Source: Vibrio coralliilyticus ATCC BAA-450 | Lineage (GTDB): Bacteria; Pseudomonadota; Gammaproteobacteria; Enterobacterales; Vibrionaceae | Assembly (NCBI RefSeq): GCF_000176135.1 | Contig: NZ_ACZN01000018.1 | Coordinates: 496,001 to 560,000, forward strand | Direction of reading: 5' to 3' | DNA: 64,000 bases | In this document: positions 54,871-63,378 of the stretch, one piece after another | Position numbering within the stretch: the first letter of the stretch is position 1 | Layout of the letters: each line of letters opens with the position of its first letter | Position numbers and translations under genes: made by a program | The notes under the pieces: model-generated | Database searches by the model: none | The model's input: the letters and a program-made list of their open reading frames with translations, nothing else | Told to the model about the DNA's origin: nothing

Positions 54871-56307
54871 ATGGATTTTTCTAATCGTCAAAACCGCTTT
54901 GTCCGAATTCATGAGGTGAGTGAGGAATATTTGGCAGACATTAAATATAGAACGCAAACAGACCCGTTTTATCCGAGTTATCACATCGCACCAAAACACG
55001 GGTTACTGAATGACCCAAATGGTTTGAGTTACTTCAATGGTGAACACCACATTTTCTATCAGTGGTTTCCACTTGGCCCAGTACATGGTTTGAAGCACTG
55101 GTACCACGTATCGACCAAAGATTTCGTGAACTTTACTGACCGCGGTATCGCGATGTACCCAGACCAAGATTACGATCATCATGGTTGTTATACCGGTGTT
55201 GGTGTACCACACGATGACCAGCTGTACATTTTCTACACAGCGAACTTGAAAAAGGAGAATGACCAACGTCATCCGACCCAAGTTCTCGCGATTATGGACA
55301 AGCAAGGTAACGTGGAAAAGAAAGGTATCGTAGTTGACTTCGATCCGAGTGCGTATACCGCAGAGATTCGTGACCCAGTGTTGGTGTGTCGTGACAACGA
55401 GTATCACATGCTTATTGGCGCTCAAGGTCATAACGAAAAGGGTACTCTCGCTTACTACCGCGGTAGCGATATTGATGACTACCATCACCAAGGTGATATC
55501 GATGTGGGGCTAGAAGATTTTGGCTACATGTGGGAGTGTCCGAACTACTATGAGACGGATGAAAATGGGGTTTATATCTTCTCACCACAGGGCGTGAGCT
55601 CAGAGAATAAATATGACCTTAAAAACGTATTTTCTGTGGTTTATATGGTGGGTGAGCCTATTGATTTTGAATCGAAAGTATTTAAAAACCAAGGCTATCG
55701 AGAGCTAGACAAAGGCTTTGATTTCTATGCACCACAAACGTATCTCGATAACCAACAACGTCGCATTCTTATTGGTTGGTTAGGTAACTCAAAGAGCGAC
55801 TATCCGACGGATAAAAACGGCTGGGCGCATATGCTCACGCTACCACGTGAGTTGATCATCGATGGCGACTACCTAATTCAAAAACCATTGAAAGAGCTTG
55901 AAGCACTGCGCCAAAGTTCGATTGATGTCGAGGACTCTGAAGCTCTAGAGCTAACGTCACGAGCATTCGAGTTGGAGTTGAATGTAAATGAGTCTTTCAC
56001 TTTGACTCTGGCTAACCAGAAAGGTGAGCAGATGGTGTTCCGAGGCGATCAAGATGAGTTAATTCTAGACCGTACTCAAGTCTCTCACCTACATGCAGAA
56101 GCATACGGCACGGTTCGCTATGCTCATCGTCTAGAGCAAGCGCAAACCATTCGCGTCTTTGTCGATAACTCAGCGATTGAAATTTTTGCTGACAACGGCA
56201 AGACAGTGTTCACCTCTCGAATCTTCATCGATGAGTTGTCTCTAGTCTCTCTCAATCAGGCAAGTGGCACACTGCATTACATGTCTGCGATACAGGCTAC
56301 TCGCTAG
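54871..56307 (+). CDS. Sucrose-6-phosphate hydrolase (GH32)
   Basis: 478-residue cytoplasmic beta-fructofuranosidase that would cleave sucrose 6-phosphate from the PTS into glucose 6-phosphate and fructose. GH32 catalytic motifs are all present: nucleophile Asp in LLNDPNGLSYF, RDP in EIRDPVLV, acid/base Glu in MWECPNYY. No signal peptide. The C-terminal beta-sandwich domain ends with the DNSAIEIFADNGKTVFTSRI segment. It follows EIIBC by 44 bp. ScrB-like. Confidence 0.93.
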   Translation: MDFSNRQNRFVRIHEVSEEYLADIKYRTQTDPFYPSYHIAPKHGLLNDPNGLSYFNGEHHIFYQWFPLGPVHGLKHWYHVSTKDFVNFTDRGIAMYPDQDYDHHGCYTGVGVPHDDQLYIFYTANLKKENDQRHPTQVLAIMDKQGNVEKKGIVVDFDPSAYTAEIRDPVLVCRDNEYHMLIGAQGHNEKGTLAYYRGSDIDDYHHQGDIDVGLEDFGYMWECPNYYETDENGVYIFSPQGVSSENKYDLKNVFSVVYMVGEPIDFESKVFKNQGYRELDKGFDFYAPQTYLDNQQRRILIGWLGNSKSDYPTDKNGWAHMLTLPRELIIDGDYLIQKPLKELEALRQSSIDVEDSEALELTSRAFELELNVNESFTLTLANQKGEQMVFRGDQDELILDRTQVSHLHAEAYGTVRYAHRLEQAQTIRVFVDNSAIEIFADNGKTVFTSRIFIDELSLVSLNQASGTLHYMSAIQATR

Positions 56308-56337
56308 CCACCAGTAAATTATTCCAAAACAAAAAAT

Positions 56338-56362
56338 AAGGCCCTCGTCGGGGAGGGCCTCT
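56338..56362 (+). terminator. Intercistronic hairpin between hydrolase and porin genes
   Basis: Stem AGGCCCTC/GAGGGCCT with a 6-nt loop and only CTTATT after it: a partial terminator or mRNA-stabilising hairpin that may set the porin level. Confidence 0.6.
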
Positions 56363-56386
56363 TATTGCCAAAATATAGGGTTTAAC

Positions 56387-57504
56387 ATGAAAAATACATT
56401 AAAAATGTCGCTTGCTGCGGCTGCAGTAATGGCCGCAACGACAGCAAACGCTGGAATCAGCATTGTTGATACTGAAGAAGGCAACTTCTCTGTTGGTGGT
56501 AACGTGGAGCTGAACTTCAACTACCAAGATCGTGAATCACACATTAGTGACGACAGTGAGTTTAACCAAGACGGCCGCGTTCTAATTGAGTTTGCAGGCG
56601 AAAAATACACAAGTAAGGGACACTATGTAGGTGTGAAAGCGCAGCCGCTGTTTGAGAGCACAGGCAATATTGCATTGGATGATGCGTACTTTGAGTTTGG
56701 TAAAAAAGATGGCTGGGCAATTAAAGCGGGGCGATTTGAAGCTTACGACATGTTCCCTGTTGGCCTTGATGTATTCCTAGAATACTCAGGTGATACAGCG
56801 AATGATCTGTATTCAGATGGAGCTGCATATTCATACCAAGCAAAAGAAGCCCGTGGCCGTGGCGCTGACGGACAAATCATGTATAGCCAAACATTTGGTG
56901 ATCTCTACATTGAAGTTGGCGCTATGCTTGGTGATCGTTCTAATTTGTTCGATGACGGCCTTGACGGCAAGTACCACGGTAAAGAGATCGAATCGAGCAA
57001 AGATTCCTTTCTAGTTCGCCCAGTTGTCGCTTACCAAATGGGTGATTTCAAGGTAGCCGCTTCGGTTGAAACCAACCTCGTTTCTAACGCAGTTGTCGCT
57101 GATGGTGTGGATATCTCAGATCGTACAGGTTATGGCTTAACAGGTAACTGGACGAGCGGTGATTGGACTGTAATGCCAACGTTGCGTATTTGGATGCCGT
57201 TGACGAAAACAATTTATCAGCCGGTGTTAATGCACTGTGGAATAACTTTGGATTGGGTTACATTCACTCGACAAATGAGTATAAAAATAAAGAGTTTTCT
57301 TCGTGGGCTGAAGGCGACGTAAATGTATCAACATGGTATGCATCATACGCTTTCCGTGATGTACTGGAGGTACAAGATTTTTCGATTCTTCTAGGTACAT
57401 ACTACACAACCGTCGACAACAAGTTGGATCAGCAGTCGGACGCATCTGCGTTTGCTGAAGAAGATGATTTCGGTGCTCGTGTACGTCTGTTCTACGAATT
57501 CTAA
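56387..57504 (+). pseudogene. Carbohydrate outer-membrane porin, broken by a one-base frameshift
   Basis: The reading frame starts with a signal peptide (MKNTLKMSLAAAAVMAATTANA) and a beta-barrel porin body, and shifts near 57172: GDWTV is followed in the +1 frame by NANVAYLDAVDENNLSAGV and runs to the normal porin end DDFGARVRLFYEF at 57504. One A missing from GTAAATGCC explains it. Restored, it is a 372-residue sugar porin, the outer-membrane step of the sucrose operon. As written the first frame ends at 57322 after 311 codons with an out-of-frame tail and would not fold its last strands. Mutation or sequence error. Confidence 0.85.
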
Positions 57505-57706
57505 TTTAACGTCGTTACGAGAGGCAAAATGATATGAACAAGGTTTGGCGGACTGAAGGTGTGTCCCCCTGCCCTTCATAGTCTCTCAGCTTGGGAACGC
57601 CAATGTTTGGATAACCTATGATTTGCGGGGTTCCCTTGCTTACACTCATGACCAGATTACTTTCAGCCAGCCAAATTCTAATACTTCATGCGAATTAGAA
57701 CGCTGT

Positions 57707-58606
57707 TCAGCTGCCAAAATTCGCATGTTGCTTAATATGCTCAATGAACATAGGAATCTTATTGGCTACGTGTTTTCTTGATGCGTAAAAGGCATAAAGA
57801 ACCAAGTCATCGGGTTGGTACTCCATTTCTATGATCTTTAAAGCACCTGAGTTGATTTCAGCTTGGCACGTTTCAATTGGCAGTATCGCAAGCCCTAACC
57901 CAGATATCGCGCCCGTTTTCGCCAGATGACCACTGTTGACCTTAAACGAAGATCGTACTTTCTGAGTACTAAGTTCGCCGCTATCTTTTTTGAAAACCCA
58001 CGGAGCTCCGTTTATTGCGGTCAGGCTGCTGATGCATGGAATGTGTTGTAAATCAGTCGTCTGAAAAGGTGCCGGGTACCGCTCTAGCAGTTTAGGAGAA
58101 CCGACAACAACACTCGGCCAGCGCTTAATCTCTCTCGCAACCAGATTTGAATCTTCAAGACGTCCGCGATGGAATTTCAAGATAATATCAAACCCATCGA
58201 ACAAATCTTCTTTAGGGCTGATGCTCGTATCACAGCACAATGAGATGGATGGGTATTGTTCGCAAAAGCTGACCACGGCATTCGCTAATGGCGGTGAGTC
58301 TGGCATCAATACCCTAAGCTGCCCAACAGCTTCTTGAGAGTGGCGAGTGACCTCTTCAAGTGCATCGTTCAATTTGCTCATTAACGGCTGCGTCAGCAAA
58401 TATAGGTGTTCTCCCGCGTTTGTCGGAGCTATTTTTCGAGTCGTCCTATCAAATAGTCGTGTATCAAGTCGCTCTTCGAGCATACTGATGTGGCGACTGA
58501 CGTTGGAAGTTGGCAACTGGAGAAACTCGGATGCACGTTTAAAGCTCATGTTTTCATATACAGAGTGAAAACTTGTCAGCCATTGCTGTTCAATTTTCTC
58601 AAGCAC
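57707..58606 (-). CDS. LysR-family transcriptional regulator
   Basis: 299-residue regulator: winged helix at 1-60 (ASEFLQLPTSNVSRHISMLEERL) and a LysR substrate-binding domain (about 90-295). It is divergent from the second accD with a 107-bp shared promoter region containing ATCC/GGAT and AATT-rich repeats (58614-58670), the classic LysR arrangement, so it is probably the regulator of accD and the MFS gene. The helix belongs to the CrgA/DmlR-like group. Confidence 0.9.
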   Translation of the reverse strand: MLEKIEQQWLTSFHSVYENMSFKRASEFLQLPTSNVSRHISMLEERLDTRLFDRTTRKIAPTNAGEHLYLLTQPLMSKLNDALEEVTRHSQEAVGQLRVLMPDSPPLANAVVSFCEQYPSISLCCDTSISPKEDLFDGFDIILKFHRGRLEDSNLVAREIKRWPSVVVGSPKLLERYPAPFQTTDLQHIPCISSLTAINGAPWVFKKDSGELSTQKVRSSFKVNSGHLAKTGAISGLGLAILPIETCQAEINSGALKIIEMEYQPDDLVLYAFYASRKHVANKIPMFIEHIKQHANFGS

Positions 58607-58713
58607 GATCGATTATCCCATTAAATTGGATTTACTAACTCATTAATCACACTTTATTGCCTAATTTGGGTTTATACAATGCATGAACTGGATTAAACAA
58701 CTAAAGGTGACTC

Positions 58714-59580
58714 ATGAGTTGGCTTGAAAAGCTAATACATAAAAAGAATATTGTCCGTGCTGGAAAATCAGAAATACCGCAAGGCTTATGGAAAACATGC
58801 CCTCAGTGCAATCAAGTTCTTTACTACAAAACGCTGGAAATTCACTTGGACGTCTGCCCTCACTGTAATCACCACATGAGAATGAAAGCACGCTGTCGGC
58901 TTGATCGCTTCTTAGATGCAGGGGAAAAGGTTGAAATTGCGAGTCATCATGAACCACGAGATACGCTGGGCTTTAAAGACCAAAAACGATACAAAGACCG
59001 TATTGCTTTGGCTCAAAAAGAGTCAGGCGAAAAAGATGCGTTAATCGCAATGAAAGGTGAGCTTATGGGCCTACCTGTTGTAGCCTGCGCCTTTGAGTTT
59101 TCATTTATGGCCGGCTCGATGGGTTCCGTGGTGGGTGCTCGGTTTGTTCAAGCTGTTAACACTGCGATAGAGAACAACTGCGGTTTGGTTTGCTTTTCGG
59201 CTTGTGGCGGCGCTCGGATGCAAGAGTCCTTGATGGCGTTAATGCAAATGGCTAAAACCAGTGCAGCATTGAAACAACTCTCAATTGCTAAATTACCCTA
59301 CATTTCAATACTCACTGACCAAACTTATGGTGGTGTCTCCGCAAGCTTAGCGATGCTTGGAGACATTAATATTGGCGAACCAAAGGCAAGAGTCGGCTTT
59401 GCTGGGCGTCGTGTAATCGAACAAACCGTACGTGAGACATTGCCCGAAGATTTCCAGCAAAGTGAGTTTCTTTTGGATCATGGAGCAATCGATATGATTA
59501 TCGATAGACGTGATATGAAGAAACGAGTAGCAAGACTACTATCTATGCTGACAAATACACCACTTACTATGGATGAATAA
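58714..59580 (+). CDS. Second, divergent acetyl-CoA carboxylase carboxyltransferase beta subunit (AccD paralogue)
   Basis: 288-residue AccD homologue. The zinc site is intact (Cys29, Cys32, Cys48, Cys51), as are GSMGSVVGARFV, GGARMQESLMAL and the crotonase-fold core. Differences from the E. coli sequence as I recall it: Met203 is Tyr205 here (LTDQTYGGVSAS), Pro201 is Gln203, Pro230 of FAGPRVIEQ is Arg, the GGS of FMGGS is AGS. Met203 substitution in AccD and in AdmT of andrimid producers confers andrimid resistance. It lacks the long C-terminal tail of E. coli AccD. Context is LysR regulator and MFS pump instead of folC. Probably an auxiliary or resistance copy; confirming it is not the only accD needs the genome. 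Confidence 0.88.
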   Translation: MSWLEKLIHKKNIVRAGKSEIPQGLWKTCPQCNQVLYYKTLEIHLDVCPHCNHHMRMKARCRLDRFLDAGEKVEIASHHEPRDTLGFKDQKRYKDRIALAQKESGEKDALIAMKGELMGLPVVACAFEFSFMAGSMGSVVGARFVQAVNTAIENNCGLVCFSACGGARMQESLMALMQMAKTSAALKQLSIAKLPYISILTDQTYGGVSASLAMLGDINIGEPKARVGFAGRRVIEQTVRETLPEDFQQSEFLLDHGAIDMIIDRRDMKKRVARLLSMLTNTPLTMDE

Positions 59581-59751
59581 CGGCCATTCAACTGGAAAGC
59601 GGTTTCATCGCAAGACAAGTTCTGAACGCGCTTTCCTTCACTTACGGGTTAAACGTGGCAATAATCTAATTAAATCAAGCACAAAACCTTTACCATTGAG
59701 CCTCAAAAGGTATATACATAATCTTAAGATCATCAAAATGTTGAATACTTC

Positions 59752-61083
59752 ATGACGCTCCGAGAAATTCTTCATATCCGTAATGTCCGCAGCTTCTTAA
59801 TCTTTCGGAGCAGTTACTTTGCGCGTTTTTATTACCCTGTATTCACCCTACTCTATCTCGATTATGGCTTAACCCTGTCTCAGTTCGCGATGCTTAACGT
59901 CGTTTGGGCGGCGACCATTGTTCTTGCAGAAGTCCCATCTGGCGCCTTTGCTGATACCTTGGGGCGTAAAAAGCTGGTGGTGTTATCTTCGGTGGTCATG
60001 TTTATAGAGATCGCCATGATCGCTTTCGTGCCGACGGGTAACCCTACTATTGTTTTCTTTGTCTTTTTGATTAACCGAGTGTTGAGTGGCTTGGCGATGG
60101 CATTAGCGAGTGGCGCCGATGAGGCTTTGGCTTACGACACACTCAAAGAACAAGGGAAAGAGGACGTCTGGCCGCAAGTGCTGCAGATCCAGCTGCGTAT
60201 TTCCTCCAGCGTGGGGATCTTGGTCACCCTAATTGGCGCAGCCATGTATGACGTGAACTTTATGGCGTCGGTGTTTAACCTCCTTGGCCTCGACGCTCCA
60301 GAAAAGACACAAGACATCATGCGGATTCCAGTCTATGCCACTCTGTTCGTTGCGCTTATCGCCTTTTATGCCGCAATAAATATGGAAGAAGACAACAGTG
60401 CATTGCCTGTGCACGACAGCAAATTTGCCACCACAATCGCCAGCCTCAAATTAACACTGAATACGGGTAAGTGGGTGCTTTCCACCCCTTACGTACTATT
60501 CATATTGCTCTACTACAGCTTGTTCGAGCATACATCGCGGATGTTCTTAACGATGAACAGCCAATACTATCGCGCAATAGATATTCCGATTATCTATTTC
60601 GGCTTCATCGGTGCGGGGATAAGCGTCTTGCAAATCCTATTGGCTGGGCAGAGTCGTAAACTAGCGGAACGTATCGCCCCCAAAAGGTTTATTGCGATCA
60701 TGGGGTTAGCAAGCATGGCAACGTACTATTGGATCAGCCTAGGGTGGTCAATCTATGGGGTAATCCCTGCCCTGTTACTCATCTTTATTATCATGACGAT
60801 GAACATCTTCATTAGTTATCACCTCAATAAAAAGACTGAGTCTCACAACAGAGCAACGGTGTTGAGTTTCAAAGGTTTAATGTTCAACTTAGGATACGGC
60901 TCAATCGGTATTCTATACGCCTACTACTATAAGCTGGTGTCTCAGAATTATACTGAGCAGGAGATAGAACAGCACATCGACTTCATCGCCTCACTCTCTT
61001 CATTTTTCTATTACTTTACGTTTCTGTTCATCGCAATCAGCGCTTTTTTCTATGTCAAACATAGGAAGAAGGCGATTTTCTGA
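59752..61083 (+). CDS. MFS transporter
   Basis: 443-residue transporter with about 12 helices; MFS motif A-like loop GAFADTLGRKKLVVLS between helices 2 and 3. Its first helices (RNVRSFLIFRSSYFARFYY) and the EVPSGAFADTLGR motif suit small-molecule efflux permeases. It lies 171 bp after the second accD in the same direction; no clear terminator is seen between them, so co-expression is possible. Substrate unknown; linkage with a possible antibiotic-resistant target suggests drug export, by inference. Confidence 0.85.
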   Translation: MTLREILHIRNVRSFLIFRSSYFARFYYPVFTLLYLDYGLTLSQFAMLNVVWAATIVLAEVPSGAFADTLGRKKLVVLSSVVMFIEIAMIAFVPTGNPTIVFFVFLINRVLSGLAMALASGADEALAYDTLKEQGKEDVWPQVLQIQLRISSSVGILVTLIGAAMYDVNFMASVFNLLGLDAPEKTQDIMRIPVYATLFVALIAFYAAINMEEDNSALPVHDSKFATTIASLKLTLNTGKWVLSTPYVLFILLYYSLFEHTSRMFLTMNSQYYRAIDIPIIYFGFIGAGISVLQILLAGQSRKLAERIAPKRFIAIMGLASMATYYWISLGWSIYGVIPALLLIFIIMTMNIFISYHLNKKTESHNRATVLSFKGLMFNLGYGSIGILYAYYYKLVSQNYTEQEIEQHIDFIASLSSFFYYFTFLFIAISAFFYVKHRKKAIF

Positions 61084-61140
61084 AGAGGAATGTAACGAGC
61101 AGCCTCGGTTTAAAGCTTCAATGGGATCGTTTGAGCAAGA

Positions 61141-61413
61141 TTATTTGATGTAGGAATCCAACACTTTCAACACGATCTCCATATCTTCTTCTCTCTGCTT
61201 AGTATCTTCTTCACGCACAACATGCTCCAGTAGATGGCCTTTGATCACTTCACGCATCAGGCCATTCACCGCCCCACGAATCGCTGCTATTTGCTGGAGC
61301 ACATTCTGGCACTCATGCTCTTCATCCAACATTTTTTTTAAGCCGTTTACCTGACCTTGTATCTTGCTAACCCGTGCCTTGAGCTTCTTTTGATCTTTCG
61401 CTATGTGTGACAT
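61141..61413 (-). CDS. rcnR: RcnR-type nickel/cobalt-responsive repressor
   Basis: 90-residue all-helical CsoR/RcnR/FrmR-family repressor. It is close to E. coli RcnR as I recall it, sharing KIQGQV, LKKMLDE and QQIAAIRGAVNGLMREVIKGHL. The RcnR metal ligands are all present: His3, Cys35, His60 and His64, which favours Ni(II)/Co(II) over formaldehyde or copper sensing. It is divergent from an unknown gene, with two G-tract operators between them. The usual target, the efflux gene rcnA, is not adjacent. Confidence 0.9.
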   Translation of the reverse strand: MSHIAKDQKKLKARVSKIQGQVNGLKKMLDEEHECQNVLQQIAAIRGAVNGLMREVIKGHLLEHVVREEDTKQREEDMEIVLKVLDSYIK

Positions 61414-61467
61414 GGCTTACTCACTCCCTTTATTCAGTGGCGAGATTCTACCTGATAATGTAGCACT

Positions 61468-61498
61468 TGCATTATACTGGGGGGTAGTATTTTATACT
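61468..61498 (+). promoter_or_regulatory. Promoter of the RcnR-controlled unknown operon
   Basis: TTGCAT (61468-61473) and TATACT (61493-61498) with a 19-bp spacer that contains the first RcnR operator, so bound repressor would sit between -35 and -10. Confidence 0.5.
61475..61489 (+). promoter_or_regulatory. RcnR operator 1
   Basis: TACTGGGGGGTAGTA, an exact match to the known RcnR recognition pattern TACT-G6-N-AGTA. Located 62 bp upstream of the rcnR start on the other strand. Confidence 0.85.
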
Positions 61499-61509
61499 AT
61501 GGGGGAGTA
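61495..61509 (+). promoter_or_regulatory. RcnR operator 2
   Basis: TACTATGGGGGAGTA, same half-sites with a five-G tract, displaced by 20 bp (about two helical turns) from operator 1. Confidence 0.75.
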
Positions 61510-61519
61510 TAGTTTATTT

Positions 61520-61563
61520 CAGATACAAGGCTCTCCCCCATAACGCACTGAGCTTTGTATCTG
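61520..61563 (+). other. Hairpin in the leader of the RcnR-controlled unknown gene
   Basis: CAGATACAAGGCTC pairs with GAGCTTTGTATCTG (one G-U) around a 16-nt loop. The loop start CTCCCCCAT (61533-61541) is the exact complement of ATGGGGGAG (61499-61507) inside operator 2. Confidence 0.6.
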
Positions 61564-61592
61564 CTATCGAAGTAAAACAAGAGAATCAACCG

Positions 61593-62030
61593 ATGAAAGA
61601 TGTTAAAGGTGTCTTCCGTAACCTTGAGAAAATGCTCCAGCAAGCAAGCTGGTTTGATGACGGCTGGGAAATTTACAATCGCGGAAATTACCTTCAGCTT
61701 TACAAAGAAAATTGGTTCAATCACAACCAAGGCGGTGTCCATTTTGAGACCTTCATCGAAGCACCGCAGATCAAGCAAAAACAGTTTCCGGTATGCGTTC
61801 ACGCTGAGGAAGATTGCCCATCTCAATCTGAATTTATTCGCCAGTTAATGGAGCTAGAAGGTGAGCGAATCCAAGGCTGGAAAGGTTATAAAGCTCTGGA
61901 TAATAGCTATGGTATTTGCCAGCGTACGCTGCCTCTGAACTTTAAAAATCTCGAACAGAGGCTATTTGAAGAGTTCAATCGCCTTCGAATGCTGGAAGCC
62001 AGCATTGAGAAAGTACTACAGAGACTATGA
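61593..62030 (+). CDS. Unknown protein under the RcnR operators
   Basis: 145-residue soluble protein, no domain recognised. It has many aromatics in the first half (WFDDGWEIYNRGNYLQLY, ENWFNHNQGGVHFE), His residues, two cysteines (VCVHAEEDC, GICQRT), and a C-terminal helix (LEQRLFEEFNRLRMLEASIE). It is divergent from rcnR, with both operators and a leader hairpin in its promoter region, and 30 bp upstream of a DUF1289 gene, so the two are likely cotranscribed. The sequence gives no membrane helix, so it is not an efflux pump; metal handling is suggested by the regulator only. Confidence 0.78.
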   Translation: MKDVKGVFRNLEKMLQQASWFDDGWEIYNRGNYLQLYKENWFNHNQGGVHFETFIEAPQIKQKQFPVCVHAEEDCPSQSEFIRQLMELEGERIQGWKGYKALDNSYGICQRTLPLNFKNLEQRLFEEFNRLRMLEASIEKVLQRL

Positions 62031-62060
62031 CCGAACCGCTACATGTAAGTAAGGGATGAT

Positions 62061-62237
62061 ATGAAGAAACAAAAAAGCCCGTGTATTGATGTGTGTGACT
62101 TTTCAGGTCCAAAAGGTTGGTGTTTGGGGTGCGCTCGAACACGTGAAGAGTGTCAGAACTGGAAAACAATGAAGCCTTACGCTATCAACACTCTTCAAAG
62201 AGAATTGAAAAAGAGAATGACCAAAATAAATCAGTGA
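62061..62237 (+). CDS. DUF1289-family small cysteine-rich protein
   Basis: 58-residue protein. ATG 62061 follows AAGGGATGAT. The DUF1289 signature is clear: CIDVCDF, GWCLGCARTREECQNW, with five cysteines that likely bind a metal or Fe-S cluster. It lies 30 bp after the unknown gene and has the same direction; basic C-terminal helix (LQRELKKRMTKINQ). DUF1289 proteins are widespread and poorly understood. Control by the RcnR-type operators is inferred from gene order. Confidence 0.82.
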   Translation: MKKQKSPCIDVCDFSGPKGWCLGCARTREECQNWKTMKPYAINTLQRELKKRMTKINQ

Positions 62238-62353
62238 ATCCCCCATTTAAGATGGCCTTCCTATTGAGAGACCACCTGAATCATAAAACCTCTCTATAGC
62301 GTACCAGTTTTACTGTCACGATATGCAAACTAACGATCAGCCGCGTTCATTAG

Positions 62354-63265
62354 TCATTCTGCTGCTGCGGTAATCTCCGCAATTTGCTCTCTAAACCATC
62401 GGTTAGCCTGATCGTCTTTATTTTTGATATGCCAGTACATTTTCATGGCGTAGCTTTCAAGCTCAACAGGGGGCGTAAAAGACGACACATTAAACTTACC
62501 TGCAATCAAATCGACAAACGTTCTGGGCGCGGTCAGGATCGCATCGCTTGATTCGACAATGTATGGTGCGCTAGAGAAGTTCGCGACCTTGTATTGCATC
62601 ACTCGTGATAGCCCTAAACCTTCAAGTGCATCATCAACCATGCCTCGATTATCATTGCCTGTGCTAGCGAGAACATGGGGGTACTGGCAAAAGTCCTTAG
62701 CCTTTATCTTTGAATTTAACAATGGGTGCCCTGCTCTCACTACCGAAACGAAATCATCTCGATAAAGCGTCCTCACCATTAAGTTAGGGTGGGTTGAGTC
62801 TATAACACTAATCGCAAAATCCACTTCCCCACTCTCTATCTGACTAGCCAATGCTCGTTTTTCAATTTTCCTGAAAACAATCCGGATATTCGGTGCTATT
62901 CGCCCAAAATGACGGCTTAAATGGGGGGCGAGGATATGTTCAACCAGATCACTGGTGGCGATGTAAAAAGTGCGATCAGACGTCAAGGGATCAAATACTT
63001 CTTGGAAAAGAATGTTTCTCTCAAAGTCGTTCAGCCAACGTCCTAAGGATGTTTGAAGTGACTCCGCTCTGGGTGTTAACACCATTTTATTACCCTGGCG
63101 GATAACTAGAGAGTCATTAAAACTGTGACGCAACTTTTTAAGCGTATGACTCACAGCCGATTGCGTTAGCCCTGCCCGCTCTCCTGCTTGGGTAAGATTT
63201 TTGGTTTCAAAGATAATTTGCAGCAGCCTAAGTTGGCTCAGCTCAATATCCGAAATGTTTGACAT
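62354..63265 (-). CDS. LysR-family transcriptional regulator
   Basis: 303-residue regulator with a clear N-terminal helix-turn-helix (LTQAGERAGLTQSAVSHTLKKL) and a substrate-binding domain with TFYIATSDLVEH and FAISVIDSTHPN. It is of the NodD/LeuO-like group with the LRLLQIIFETKNLTQAG start. It is divergent from the DJ-1/PfpI gene (113-bp gap with AT-rich inverted repeats), which it probably controls. Inducer unknown. Confidence 0.9.
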   Translation of the reverse strand: MSNISDIELSQLRLLQIIFETKNLTQAGERAGLTQSAVSHTLKKLRHSFNDSLVIRQGNKMVLTPRAESLQTSLGRWLNDFERNILFQEVFDPLTSDRTFYIATSDLVEHILAPHLSRHFGRIAPNIRIVFRKIEKRALASQIESGEVDFAISVIDSTHPNLMVRTLYRDDFVSVVRAGHPLLNSKIKAKDFCQYPHVLASTGNDNRGMVDDALEGLGLSRVMQYKVANFSSAPYIVESSDAILTAPRTFVDLIAGKFNVSSFTPPVELESYAMKMYWHIKNKDDQANRWFREQIAEITAAAE

Positions 63266-63378
63266 CCATTACATCCCATTAAAAATACTCATACCTAGAT
63301 TACCCCAATTAATTTCATTAATGAATAGGGCAGACATATTCTTATCTCGAATCCAACGTAATCTAATGAGGGAACAAC

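Noticed and set aside
57163..57504. A 113-residue reading frame at the end of the porin region.
   Set aside because: It continues the same porin after a one-base shift and lacks a start and signal peptide of its own.
61497..61826. A 109-residue minus-strand reading frame overlapping the RcnR operator region.
   Set aside because: It overlaps operators, leader hairpin and the better-supported plus-strand gene, and has no recognisable start context.
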